This document shows positions 1 to 8,194 of a DNA stretch of 64,000 bases, piece after piece. The position numbers were made by a program, and so were the translations under genes. The first letter of the stretch is position 1. Each line of letters opens with the position of its first letter. This DNA comes from Anaeromyxobacter sp. Fw109-5 (GTDB lineage Bacteria > Myxococcota > Myxococcia > Myxococcales > Anaeromyxobacteraceae): positions 3,233,001 through 3,297,000 of the forward strand of contig NC_009675.1 in assembly GCF_000017505.1 (NCBI RefSeq). Direction: 5' to 3'. The notes beneath the pieces were generated by a model. The model was not told the DNA's origin, made no database searches, and saw only the letters and a list, made by a program, of their open reading frames with translations.

Positions 1-208
1 GGCTGCGCTCCATCTCGTCGGCCGCCATCAGCGCGATCTCGGCGGGCGAGGCGATCACGTCGGACGGCTGGGGGGGCGGCGGGACGTGCACGTGCAGCAG
101 GGTCACCTCGGCGCCGGTGCGCCGCGCCTGCTCCACCGCCTCCTCCAGCGCGAGCCTCGACGGATCCGAGAAGTCCACCGCGCAGCAGATCTTCTTCCAC
201 TCGCTCAT
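1..208 (-). CDS. Universal stress protein, UspA family (N-terminal part)
   Basis: Only the first 69 codons lie in the window; the gene continues past its left edge. The product starts MSEWKKICCAVDFSDPSR and continues with an alternating strand/helix pattern (ALEEAVEQARR, then EVTLLHVHVPPP). This matches the first beta-strand, first helix and second strand of UspA proteins: the VDFSDPS stretch is the usual start of the fold, and the HVHVPP strand end is also typical. A strong purine-rich ribosome binding site (GAGGAGGAGG) lies just upstream of the ATG. USPs bind ATP or AMP and act in stress survival. It is divergent from the Lon-type protease gene, another stress function. Whether the ATP-binding glycine motif is present cannot be seen. 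Confidence 0.8.
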   Translation of the reverse strand, partial: MSEWKKICCAVDFSDPSRLALEEAVEQARRTGAEVTLLHVHVPPPPQPSDVIASPAEIALMAADEMERS

Positions 209-553
209 GGTCCGCCTCCTCCTCGCCTGCGGCGGGGTCGGCCCGACGTCCCCACGCGATGCTACGCCTCCGGCACGGCGCCACGGCCGACGAGACGGGT
301 CGCCCCGCCGGTACGATCGACCCGCCCGCTGCGCGCCGGCCCGCTCGTTCGCTCGTGCGCGAGACGCCGCCCGCGGCAGCGGACCGCGCCCTCGCGAGCG
401 GCCCCCTGCGGGCGAACACCCAACGTCCGGCGTTGCGTGCCCGCGCCACGGCGGGACGATCGTCGTCGTCGACCGCCGTGGCGCTCTCGTGGTCGGCGGC
501 GCCGCGTCGCTGGGCGAGCTGGAGCGCCGGTCACGAACGCGCCGAGGGAAGCC
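209..553. other. Intergenic region between divergent usp and lon-like genes
   Basis: About 345 bases separate the two divergent starts. The region must hold both promoters, but I see no clear -35/-10 pair, operator palindrome or small gene. The frame of the protease stays open upstream of its proposed start, as is common at this GC content; the upstream peptide is Arg/Pro-rich and looks non-coding. Confidence 0.4.
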
Positions 554-2998
554 ATGCCGATCGCCCCGCTGTCCGCGACGTCGCTCCGTCCTGCCGGGCT
601 CGCCCCCGGGATGTCGTTCGAGACCACCGCCGAGCTCGAGGACCTCGAGGGTCCCCTCGGGCAGGCCCGCGCGACCGAGGCGCTCCGGCTCGCGGTGTCG
701 CTGGGCGGCGAGGGCTACAACGCCTACGTGATGGGGCCGCCCGGCGCGGGCAAGCGCACGTTCGTGATGCGCATGCTCGGCCGCACCGCGCTCGAGGCGC
801 CGACGCCGTCCGACTGGTGCTACGTGAACGACTTCGCCGATCCTCGCCGGCCGGGACGGATCGAGCTGGCGCCCGGGCGCGGGCGCCAGCTGCGCGCGGA
901 CCTGGACCGGTTCGGCGCCGGGCTCCGCGACGTCCTGCCGGCGGCGTTCGAGAGCCGCGACCACCGCGCCCGGGTGCACGTGCTCGAGCAGGAGCTGGAG
1001 GAGGCCCGCGAGGCCCCGGTGAACGAGGTGCGGCGGCGCGCCGAGGCGCGCGGGGTCGCGCTCCTGCACGGGCCCATCGGGTTCGCGTTCGCTCCGGTGA
1101 AGGACGGCGAGATCGTCGGGCCGGACGCGTTCCACACGCTGCCCCTGGAGGTGCAGGAACGGTTGAAGCGGGACATCGGCGAGCTGCAGAACCAGCTCGC
1201 CGACGTGCTGCGGGCCATGCCGGACCTCGAGCGGCGCCACCGGGAACGCCTGAAGGAGGTGAACGGCACGTTGACCGCCCGCGTCGCCGACGAGCTGCTC
1301 CACGAGCTGCGGCGGCGCTACGCGGACGCCTCCGCCGTCCTCGCGCACCTCGACGCGATCCGGGCGGACCTGGTCGAGCGGGTCCACGAGCTGCTCGCCG
1401 CCATCGAGGGCACCAACGAGATCCCGTCCGCGCTGCGCAAGCTCCTCGCCGACACCCCGTTCCTGCGCCGCTACGGGGCGAACGTGATGGCCGATCACGC
1501 CGAGCGCGCCGGCGCACCCGTCGTCCACGAGGACCTGCCGTCGCTCTCGAACCTCGCGGGACACGTGGAGCACCACGCGCACCTCGGCACGCTCGTGACC
1601 GACTTCAGCCTGGTCCGCCCGGGCGCCCTCCACCGCGCCAACGGCGGCTACCTCGTGCTCGACGCGCGCAAGGTCCTCGTCCAGCCCTTCGCGTGGGACG
1701 CGCTCAAGCGGGCCCTGCGCGCGCGGGAGATCCGGATCGACCCTCCGGAGCGGCTGCTCGGGCTGATGGGCACCTCGACGCTCGAGCCCCAGCCGATCCC
1801 CCTGCAGACGAAGGTCGTGCTCCTCGGTGACCGCGCGCTGTACCAGCTCCTGTCGATCCTCGATCCCGAGTTTCCGCAGCTCTTCAAGGTCGAGGTGGAC
1901 TTCGACGACGAGCTCCCCCGCTCCCCGGAGCGCGACCGCGAGTTCGCGCGATTCGTCGCCACCGTCGCCCGCCGCGAGGGGCTGCCTCCCTTCGAGCGCG
2001 CCGCGGTCGAGCGGATGCTGCGCGAGGCCACCCGCCGCGCGGGGGACTCCACCCGCATCAGCGCCGACGCGGCGGCGATCCACGATCTCGCTCGCGAGGC
2101 GGCGCACGTGGCGCAGGGCCAGGGGCGCACCGCCGTGACCGCCCCCGACGTCCACGCCGGGGTGGAGGCGCAGGAGCGCCGCGCCGGACGGGTCCGGGAT
2201 CTGCTCGACGAGGAGCTCCGCCGCGGGACCCTCCTCGTCGAGACCGCCGGCGCGCGCGTGGGTCAGGTGAACGGCCTGTCGGTCGTGACGACCGGCCGCC
2301 GGATGTTCGGCCGGCCGAGCCGGATCACCGCGCGCGTGCGCCTCGGGCGCGGCGAGGTGGTGGACATCGAGCGAGAGGTCGAGCTGGGCGGCCCCCTCCA
2401 CTCGAAGGGCGTGCTCATCCTTTCCGGCTTCCTGGGCGGCCGATACTGCGCGTCCACGCCGCTCGCGCTCGGCGCCACGCTGGTGTTCGAGCAGTCCTAC
2501 GGCGGCGTCGAGGGCGACAGCGCCTCGTCGGCGGAGGCGTACGCGCTGCTCTCCGCCATCTCCGGGGTGCCGCTGCGCCAGTCGCTCGCCGTGACCGGCT
2601 CGGTGGATCAGCTCGGGAACGTGCAGGCCGTGGGCGGGGTCAGCGAGAAGGTCGAGGGGTTCTTCGAGGTGTGCCGCGCGCGCGGCCTTCGCGGCGACGA
2701 GGGAGTGCTCGTGCCCGCCTCGAACGTGCCGCACCTCGTGCTGCGCGACGAGGTCCTCGCCGCGATCGAGGACGGCCAGTTCCGCGTCTACCCGGTGAGG
2801 ACCCTCGACGAGGGGCTGGAGCTCCTCTCCGGTGTGCTCGCCGGAGCGCCCGACGCGAGGGGGGCGTTCCCGCCCGACACCTTCAACGGCCGCGTCGCGG
2901 CGCGCCTCGCCGAGCTCGCGGCCGCGGCCCGCACGTTCGCCCAGGGTGATCGCGACGGAGCGAGCGGCCACGGCCACGGTCACGGACGGGCCCGCTGA
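554..2998 (+). CDS. ATP-dependent LonB-like protease (AAA + S16 peptidase)
   Basis: Predicted cytosolic ATP-dependent protease of 814 residues. The Walker A loop is GPPGAGKRT at residues 61-69. The C-terminal third is a Lon-type Ser/Lys peptidase domain: EGDSAS places the catalytic serine at about Ser656, in the arrangement typical of LonB, and AVGGVSEK supplies the lysine dyad partner at about Lys699. The middle helical region (HVLEQELEEAREAP onward) fits the AAA_32 family of Lon-related proteases rather than LonA, and no LonA-type N-terminal domain is seen. The ATG at 554 was chosen because it follows GAGGGAAGCC and starts the homologous-looking sequence. The protein ends in a short His/Gly tail (GHGHGHGRAR) that could bind metal. 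It is divergent from usp. Confidence 0.9.
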   Translation: MPIAPLSATSLRPAGLAPGMSFETTAELEDLEGPLGQARATEALRLAVSLGGEGYNAYVMGPPGAGKRTFVMRMLGRTALEAPTPSDWCYVNDFADPRRPGRIELAPGRGRQLRADLDRFGAGLRDVLPAAFESRDHRARVHVLEQELEEAREAPVNEVRRRAEARGVALLHGPIGFAFAPVKDGEIVGPDAFHTLPLEVQERLKRDIGELQNQLADVLRAMPDLERRHRERLKEVNGTLTARVADELLHELRRRYADASAVLAHLDAIRADLVERVHELLAAIEGTNEIPSALRKLLADTPFLRRYGANVMADHAERAGAPVVHEDLPSLSNLAGHVEHHAHLGTLVTDFSLVRPGALHRANGGYLVLDARKVLVQPFAWDALKRALRAREIRIDPPERLLGLMGTSTLEPQPIPLQTKVVLLGDRALYQLLSILDPEFPQLFKVEVDFDDELPRSPERDREFARFVATVARREGLPPFERAAVERMLREATRRAGDSTRISADAAAIHDLAREAAHVAQGQGRTAVTAPDVHAGVEAQERRAGRVRDLLDEELRRGTLLVETAGARVGQVNGLSVVTTGRRMFGRPSRITARVRLGRGEVVDIEREVELGGPLHSKGVLILSGFLGGRYCASTPLALGATLVFEQSYGGVEGDSASSAEAYALLSAISGVPLRQSLAVTGSVDQLGNVQAVGGVSEKVEGFFEVCRARGLRGDEGVLVPASNVPHLVLRDEVLAAIEDGQFRVYPVRTLDEGLELLSGVLAGAPDARGAFPPDTFNGRVAARLAELAAAARTFAQGDRDGASGHGHGHGRAR

Positions 2999-3165
2999 AC
3001 CGTGCCGGTCGCTGCGCCCTCGGCCCCTCGCGGTGCCCGTGAAGCAGGGAGACGGCCGCCCTCGCGCCCGCCCGCAAGCGGGGCCACCGATGCCCGCCGT
3101 CGTCGTCGCACTCGGCGGGCCGGCCCGGGACATGGTAAGGATCCGGGCTCGGAGGGCCCGCGTTC

Positions 3166-3609
3166 GTGAAGATCCTCGCCTTCGCCCTGGGTAACGCCAT
3201 CCGAGCCGACGACGGGGTCGGCCTCGCCGTCGCGCGCGGGCTCGACGCGCTCGTCCCGGACCTGGAGGTGGTCGAGGTCCAGGAGCTCCTGCCCGAGCAC
3301 GCCGACGCGGTCGCGGGCGTGGACGGCGTGCTCTTCCTCGACACGTCGGTCGGGGGGACGCCCGGCGACGTCCGTGCCGACCGGCTGGTCCCACGGCCGG
3401 CCCGCGCGGCCATCCTGCACGCGCTGATGCCGGAGGAGATCCTCGGCCTGGCCCGGGCCCACTTCGGCCACGCCCCTCCCGCCGCCCTCGTCACCATCGC
3501 CGGGCGCGACTTCGCGTTCGGCGAGGCGCTCTCGCCCGAGGTGGAGGCGGCGCTGCCGCTCGCGCGCGAGAAGGCGCGGGAGATGGCGGCCCAGTTCCGC
3601 CCCGCGTAG
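3166..3609 (+). CDS. Hydrogenase maturation protease (peptidase M52 family)
   Basis: 147 residues starting at GTG. The N-terminus ILAFALGNAIRADDGVG carries the GN-x2-R-x-DDG-x-G signature of HyaD/HybD/HycI-type endopeptidases, which clip the C-terminal tail of NiFe hydrogenase large subunits after nickel insertion. A conserved acidic residue follows in VVEVQELLPEHA, and FLDTSVGGTPG occupies the place of the usual third-strand DA motif. The length fits the family. No hydrogenase structural or hyp genes are visible in this window, so the gene is an orphan here and its substrate must be encoded elsewhere. It lies 167 nt downstream of the protease gene and need not be co-transcribed. Confidence 0.85.
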   Translation: MKILAFALGNAIRADDGVGLAVARGLDALVPDLEVVEVQELLPEHADAVAGVDGVLFLDTSVGGTPGDVRADRLVPRPARAAILHALMPEEILGLARAHFGHAPPAALVTIAGRDFAFGEALSPEVEAALPLAREKAREMAAQFRPA

Positions 3610-3676
3610 CGCTACGGTCGCGAGCCGCCGCGGAGCGGCGGGAGGCGCGCGGGCAGCCTCGCGATGGTGCCTCTCG

Positions 3677-3907
3677 TCACCTCCCCGGTCCACTGCGAGT
3701 CGACGGAGGAGAACGCTTGCTGCTCCTGAAGCCGAACTCCGTCACGTAGACGTTCCCGTCGCGATCGATCTCGATCCCCTCGGGGGCGGTCGCCTCGTCC
3801 GGGAGCGTCGCGAAGGTGCTCGCGTGGCGCCGATTCCATGCGCCGGCGGGGGAAGGCATCGCCGTCAGCGCTGCGGTGGCCAGGGCCGCGACTGCGTGCA
3901 TTCGCAT
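3677..3907 (-). pseudogene. Truncated secreted SMP-30/NHL-type beta-propeller remnant
   Basis: The 76-residue frame starts at an ATG behind a good ribosome binding site (GCAGGAGGAG). It begins with a clear signal peptide, MRMHAVAALATAALTAMPS, ending near SPAGAW. The mature part contains FATLPDEATAPEGIEIDRDG followed by NVYVTEFGF, which matches the first blade of SMP-30/gluconolactonase or NHL propellers, normally about 300 residues. The frame then decays into Ser/Arg-rich sequence and stops. About 80% of the expected protein is missing and no continuation is recognisable before the hydrogenase-protease gene. I read it as a degraded gene; a short secreted peptide is possible but less likely. 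Confidence 0.55.
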
Positions 3908-4239
3908 CGTGACCGGCTCCTCCTGCGGGCTCGCAGCCATATGCGAGGCGCGGCCGCGGGGAGCGCGGTCCTCGTGGGGTGAACCTGGGAGGCGCCGCTC
4001 CCGGCGAGCGCGGGGCGAAGTCAGCGTCGCGGTCGCTCCGGCCTCTCGAGCTCCAGCTCGAGGGTGGTGCGTGCACGAGGGTCGCTGCCGCTCGGGCTCT
4101 CCCACTCCGCGCGGGCGAACGCCGGCAGCCGCCGGGGACGGCCCGCCGAGCGCCGCGCCGTCCCGCGCGCGCTGGCGAGGGCGTGACTAACCTCGGGCGA
4201 GGCGCGGGCGTCACCCTTCACCGCGCCGAGGAGGCACGC
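3908..4239. other. Intergenic region, no gene seen
   Basis: About 330 bases between the divergent SMP-30 remnant and the DUF1540 gene. Frames are open on both strands but translate to Arg/Pro/Ala-rich sequence without recognisable motifs. Nothing else supported. Confidence 0.35.
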
Positions 4240-4530
4240 ATGGCATCGGCGATGCCGGTGATCTCGAGCTGCGAGGTGTCGAGCTGCTTCTACAACGCAG
4301 GGAAGATGTGCCACGCGCCGGCCATCAACGTCGGCAGCGAGCACGCCGCCTGCGACGCGTTCATGTCCGACGGGAAGGGGCGTCACAGCGCTCGCAAGGA
4401 CGTGGGGCTGGTCGGCGCCTGCCACATCGAGGAGTGCCGCTTCAACGACGACATGACCTGCGCGGCCGCGTCCATCGTGGTGCTCGGCCACGGCGGCCAC
4501 GCGGACTGCGGGACCTACCAGCACCGCTGA
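4240..4530 (+). CDS. Small Cys-rich protein with two DUF1540 motifs
   Basis: 96 residues; the ATG follows GAGGAGGCACGC. Two similar cysteine modules are visible: ISSCEVSSCFYNAGKMC with CDAF downstream, and VGACHIEECRFNDDMTC with CGTY downstream. Each has the spacing C-x4-C-x6-C and then a distal C, which is the DUF1540 pattern. The family is small and cytosolic and is thought to bind metal; its role is not established. No partner gene is adjacent. The reading frame extends upstream, but the chosen ATG has the ribosome binding site and begins the conserved part. Confidence 0.85.
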   Translation: MASAMPVISSCEVSSCFYNAGKMCHAPAINVGSEHAACDAFMSDGKGRHSARKDVGLVGACHIEECRFNDDMTCAAASIVVLGHGGHADCGTYQHR

Positions 4531-4554
4531 GGGCGTCCGGCTGGGCCGGCGCCC
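4531..4554 (+). terminator. Possible terminator hairpin after the DUF1540 gene
   Basis: Immediately after the stop codon, GGGCG and CCGGC pair with GCCGG and CGCCC around a TGG loop, with one bulged T at 4536. There is no T-run, so it could be a factor-assisted terminator or simply a stable 3' end. Confidence 0.4.
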
Positions 4555-4615
4555 CACCGGCCCTCTCTACCTGCCGGGCGGCCGTCCGACCCCCGTGCTA
4601 GGATGCCACCGCCGC

Positions 4616-4643
4616 TTGACTCGCGCGGCGGCGGTCTTATGAA
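4616..4643 (+). promoter_or_regulatory. Promoter of the tmRNA gene
   Basis: TTGACT at 4616-4621 and TATGAA at 4638-4643 are separated by 16 bp. This is a strong sigma-70-type match and stands out in such GC-rich sequence. The mature 5' end of the tmRNA lies 23 nt after the -10 box, leaving a short leader to be processed, as expected for RNase P maturation. Confidence 0.75.
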
Positions 4644-4665
4644 AGGACCGTCAGTTCGCAGACTT

Positions 4666-5015
<350 letters not shown>

Positions 5016-5021
5016 CTTCAA

Positions 5022-6377
5022 CTACTCGGATCGACTCGACTCCGGCTTCGGCCGGAGGCCTGTCTCCACGCCGTCTCCAACGGAGATGGCGCGCACCGCG
5101 GACGGTGCGGTCCCATCCCCTTCACCTGGCCCACCACCCGTTCGCCCCGAGCGTAGCGGCGCCGCAGGCGCCGCGGAGTCGAGGGGCGTCCCGACCTCAT
5201 CCTCGACGGGCCTGCGGTCGAGCAGCCGGATGGCCGCATCCTTGTGCGCCGGCGAGAGGTGCATGTACCGCTGCGTGGTCGTGAGGTCCTGGTGCCCGGC
5301 CAGCTCCTGGATCGCCTTCGCCGTCGCGCCCTGCATCGCGAGGTGCGAGCAGAACGTGTGGCGGAGGATGTGATAGGCGCCCGTCGCCGGCAGCACGGCC
5401 CGGCGCTGCGCGCGCTGCACCCACATCCGGATCTCCTTGTTCGTCGGGGACGCTCCGCCGTCGTAGTACAGGACGCGCGGCCCCTTGAGATGCCGGTGGG
5501 ACCTTAGCGCCTCGGCGAGCCGCTCGGTCAGCGGCAGCCGGCGGGAGCGCCCGCCCTTCGGCAGCGTGACGTGCCCGTTCCACGAGCTGCGCTGGACGTG
5601 CACCGTCCGTCGCCGCAGGTCGACGTCCGTCCACTCGAGGGCGATCGTCTCGCCGCGGCGGAGCCCGGCGTCGCCGCCGAGGAGCACGAGCAGCTCGATG
5701 CGGGGATCGATCGCTGCCGCGCCCTCGACGAGATAGCGGTACTCGGCGAAGTCGTAGAACGGGACCTCGACGAGCTCCCACTTGAGGAGCCGGATCCGGC
5801 ACGGCATCGCGTCGATGACCTTCCAGTCCACGGCGCGCTTCAGCATGACCGACAGCGCGGTGAGGACGTTGTTGATGGACTTGTTCGCCATCTCGTCCTC
5901 GACCAGCTCGCCCTTGAACCGCTGGACGAGCTCGTCGCCGATCGCGTCGAGCCGCAGCGACCCGAAGGTCGGCTCGAGGTGCGTGCGGAACACGCTCTCG
6001 TAGGCCTCGGCGGTCGACGGCTTCAGCCGGTTCGCCTTCACGTGCCCCTCGATGAACCGGGGCTTGAACTCGGCGAGCGTCGGCACGACGCGCGCCTGCC
6101 TCGGCTTCCTCCCTTTCTGGGCCAGGATCTGCCCCTCGCGTTCCTGCGCCCACCGAAGCGCGGCGCTCTTCCCGCTCACGGGCGCCTTCACCCGTTCGCG
6201 GATCGGAGTGCCGTCCGGCAGCCGCAGCACGAGGTCCACTTCCCACCCGTCCGTCACGCGTTCGCAACCGGGCGCACAGCGCTGGCGGCCGAGCTTCCGG
6301 CCACCCTGCCCGCTCTCCAGTCGCGGGCAACCCGGGACGTGGTTCACGGCCACCACGTAGGGCCTGATCTTCACCAT
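5022..6377 (-). CDS. Tyrosine recombinase / phage-type integrase
   Basis: 451 residues from an ATG at 6377 behind GCAGGAGGCGCG; the frame is open further upstream, but that part is Arg/Pro-rich. The catalytic set is complete: Arg240 in GLRRGE, Lys274 in LPKGG, His336 and Arg339 in HILRH, His362 in GHQDLTTTQ and Tyr371 in RYMHLS. Residues 100-190 form the SAM-like core-binding domain (TLAEFKPRFIEGHVKANRL). Before it lies an arm-binding region with Cys17, Cys34 and Cys38 that could bind zinc. The gene ends beside the tmRNA, so excision and integration rebuild or split this junction. The last 60 residues are Pro/Gly/Ser-rich and probably disordered. Confidence 0.93.
   Translation of the reverse strand: MVKIRPYVVAVNHVPGCPRLESGQGGRKLGRQRCAPGCERVTDGWEVDLVLRLPDGTPIRERVKAPVSGKSAALRWAQEREGQILAQKGRKPRQARVVPTLAEFKPRFIEGHVKANRLKPSTAEAYESVFRTHLEPTFGSLRLDAIGDELVQRFKGELVEDEMANKSINNVLTALSVMLKRAVDWKVIDAMPCRIRLLKWELVEVPFYDFAEYRYLVEGAAAIDPRIELLVLLGGDAGLRRGETIALEWTDVDLRRRTVHVQRSSWNGHVTLPKGGRSRRLPLTERLAEALRSHRHLKGPRVLYYDGGASPTNKEIRMWVQRAQRRAVLPATGAYHILRHTFCSHLAMQGATAKAIQELAGHQDLTTTQRYMHLSPAHKDAAIRLLDRRPVEDEVGTPLDSAAPAAPLRSGRTGGGPGEGDGTAPSAVRAISVGDGVETGLRPKPESSRSE
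5062..5079 (+). promoter_or_regulatory. Candidate integrase arm-type sites, left end
   Basis: Two direct GTCTCCA repeats at 5062-5068 and 5073-5079 start 11 bp apart, about one helical turn. An identical pair with the same 11 bp spacing lies near the other end (10100-10117). The left pair lies within the 3' part of the integrase coding region. The role as arm sites is inferred from position and symmetry. Confidence 0.5.
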
Positions 6378-6441
6378 CGCGCCTCCTGCAGCGCGACGGT
6401 GCACGCCTTGCGGTGGTGGACTGTAATCCTCACGACCCGGC

Positions 6442-6765
6442 TCAGCGACCCCTGTCGAGGAGCGCGTCGAGCTCGGCGCGGCGGAAGCGGAGGCGGCGCC
6501 CGAGTTTGTGGGCCGGAACCTGGCCGCGCTCCACGGCGGCGTAGAGCGCCTTCCGCGAGGGGAAGCCGAGATGGGCCGTCGCCTCGTCCGCGGTGAGCCA
6601 GCGCAGCCGGCGGTCCTCGGCGTCGCGGTCTGCGCCGGCGGAGGCGGGGCGCCTGGCCCTGGCGCGCGCCGCCACCTGCCCGCGGCCAGCCATCCGCTGC
6701 GGCCTCTCAACGCTCGCCTTGGCGCTCCAATCGAACGCCGCCTGCTCCGCCCCGGCTTCTGCCAT
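6442..6765 (-). CDS. Excisionase-like helix-turn-helix protein
   Basis: 107 residues from an ATG at 6765 behind GGGGAGAAGGTC; an in-frame start at 6837 is possible. The C-terminal 60 residues carry a winged-helix, MerR/excisionase-type DNA-binding domain: LTADEATAHLGFPSRKALYA, then AVERGQVPAHKLGRRLRFRR and a closing helix ELDALLDRG. This is the HTH_17 pattern of Xis-like proteins, which bend att DNA and favour excision, and sometimes repress the integrase. The N-terminal half is Ala/Arg-rich and low complexity. It lies 64 nt upstream of the integrase on the same strand, consistent with one xis-int transcript. Confidence 0.8.
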   Translation of the reverse strand: MAEAGAEQAAFDWSAKASVERPQRMAGRGQVAARARARRPASAGADRDAEDRRLRWLTADEATAHLGFPSRKALYAAVERGQVPAHKLGRRLRFRRAELDALLDRGR

Positions 6766-7343
6766 GACCTTCTCCCCGCCGCCCTCGCCGGCGCTCGCCG
6801 CACCGGACCTCACGCTCGTTGCGGCATGACCTAACATGCCGGCTACCGCACTCTCAACGTGCAGCGGCCGTCACGCCCCGATTTTCGCGACCCCCTGCCA
6901 CGAGAACCGTCTTTCGCGGTGAGTGAAACTGGACGCCGCGACCGCCCCTACACCGAGGGAGAGCGATGCGATCCGGAGTCGACGGCCGGTGGTGGCAGCG
7001 CGGCGACAGTCACCATCAGTGATTTCGATGGGTTCACTGCCGTTTGTCACCCTGCTGGTGGCAGCCCGTCCGACCGCGAAGGCAATTCTGGCTGGAAGCA
7101 CGCGCGCTTCGGCTGCACCAGGAGGTGCGTATGGTCTGTGACCGTTAAGGACCCGAGGAGGCTCCCGAAGAAGCGGCAGTTCGCCGGCCGTGCGATGCCG
7201 CCGAGAAGGGCGTCCCGACACCGAACGGGCGGAGCCCGTTCGCTTGCAGCGGAGCCACACCGGTGGCACGCTACGCCGTGCCCGTCAGGGTTGGTCGGTT
7301 CCATGGGGGCAAGGGCGGTCCGGGAGCGCGAAGGGAGAACCGC
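6766..7343. other. Region of the island without a recognised gene
   Basis: About 580 bases separate the divergent xis-like and RHH-like genes. Short frames exist on both strands but have neither a convincing ribosome binding site nor a recognisable product. Base composition is slightly less GC-rich than the flanks (for example 7010-7160). It probably holds the promoters of both flanking genes and may contain decayed sequence. Confidence 0.35.
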
Positions 7344-7841
7344 GTGGCGCAACTCCAAGCCGACGGGGAGCCCCGGAAGTCGTTCCGGACGAAGACGCTC
7401 CGGCTTCACCCGCTCGAGAACCGCATCTTCGAGCAAGCCTGCGAGGCGCTGAACGGGATGGAGCGCACCCAGCTCATGCAGGAGGCGGTCATCCACGAAG
7501 CGGCCCGCCTCGGAGTCCGCTGGACGGCAGAGCCAGCCCCGCCGCTCTCCTCGTCGTGGCCCTACATACCGGACCGCGGCGACGAGCCGACCGAGGTGCG
7601 GGTCTCGATCACGGTGAGCCTTCCCGTCGCGGAGATCATCACTCGAGCGGCCGAGCACGTCCACGCGAGCGAGCCGATGTTCATCATCGGGGCGACGCTC
7701 GCGCACATCGGGCGGCTCAAGGCCCGCTTCAAGGCCATCCACGCGGACACGCCGGAGGAAGCCCGCGCCATCCGCGCCGGCCTGGACAAGATCAAGCTGC
7801 CGCCGCGGTACCTGTATCCGCGCCGGTCGAGGCGAGGCTGA
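7344..7841 (+). CDS. Tandem ribbon-helix-helix-like protein, function unknown
   Basis: 165 residues from a GTG at 7344, chosen because AAGGGAGAA lies upstream; a GTG at 7263 in frame would add 27 residues. Two stretches look like ribbon-helix-helix units. The first is KTLRLHPLENRIFEQACEAL followed by a helix with MQEAVIHEAARLG. The second is EVRVSITVSLPVAEIITRAA followed by IIGATLAHIGRLKARF. Each has a basic strand, a helix, a turn and a second helix, as in Arc/MetJ or plasmid copy-control proteins. It may be a repressor of the island's genes. I do not recognise a named family. The C-terminus is basic (YLYPRRSRRG). Confidence 0.65.
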   Translation: MAQLQADGEPRKSFRTKTLRLHPLENRIFEQACEALNGMERTQLMQEAVIHEAARLGVRWTAEPAPPLSSSWPYIPDRGDEPTEVRVSITVSLPVAEIITRAAEHVHASEPMFIIGATLAHIGRLKARFKAIHADTPEEARAIRAGLDKIKLPPRYLYPRRSRRG

Positions 7842-7914
7842 TCGAGTCGCCGTGCGTCGTCGCGAAGCCCGACCCGGGGTCCGAGTGATGGCGCGGAAGT
7901 CGAAGGCGAGCCGC

Positions 7915-7943
7915 TTGCCGACGTCCGCCTGCCTCGTTATACA
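7915..7943 (+). promoter_or_regulatory. Promoter of the AbrB/Doc toxin-antitoxin operon
   Basis: TTGCCG at 7915-7920 and TATACA at 7938-7943 are separated by 17 bp, 26 bp before the antitoxin ATG. The AT-rich block around the -10 (TTATACATTAG) is conspicuous here. Autoregulation by the antitoxin at this site would be expected, but no palindrome is obvious. Confidence 0.6.
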
Positions 7944-7969
7944 TTAGTCAGAACGGAGCGGATCACGTC

Positions 7970-8194
7970 ATGCGCAAGAAGCTCTCCGCCATCGGCAACA
8001 GCCTCGGCATCGTCATCGAGAAGCCTATCCTCGAGCTCCTGGACATCGACCGGGAGACGGAGCTCGACATGCGGACGGACGGGGAGCGGCTCATCATCGA
8101 GCCCATCCGGGGAGCCAAGCGGGCGAAGGTGAAGGCGGCGGCGCAGCGCGCGATGGCGGCGCACGACGCGACCCTCCGGAAGCTCGCGAAGTGA
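7970..8194 (+). CDS. AbrB/MazE-type antitoxin of the Doc pair
   Basis: 74 residues. The N-terminal 45 form a swapped-hairpin AbrB/SpoVT domain: MRKKLSAIGNSLGIVIEKPI, then LELLDIDRETELDMRTDGER and LIIEPI. The GNS-x-GIVI segment is the hallmark of MazE-like antitoxins. The C-terminal tail KRAKVKAAAQRAMAAHDATL is a basic/alanine helix, the part expected to wrap the toxin. The stop overlaps the toxin start as GTGA, so the two are translationally coupled. It should neutralise the Doc-like toxin and repress the operon. Doc toxins are classically paired with Phd antitoxins; pairing with an AbrB fold is a known alternative. Confidence 0.88.
   Translation: MRKKLSAIGNSLGIVIEKPILELLDIDRETELDMRTDGERLIIEPIRGAKRAKVKAAAQRAMAAHDATLRKLAK

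Noticed and set aside
5040-5057. CTCCGGC-TTCG-GCCGGAG hairpin as the tmRNA terminator
   Set aside because: The hairpin is stable, but no T-run follows and it lies inside the integrase coding region; kept only as a possible substitute terminator.
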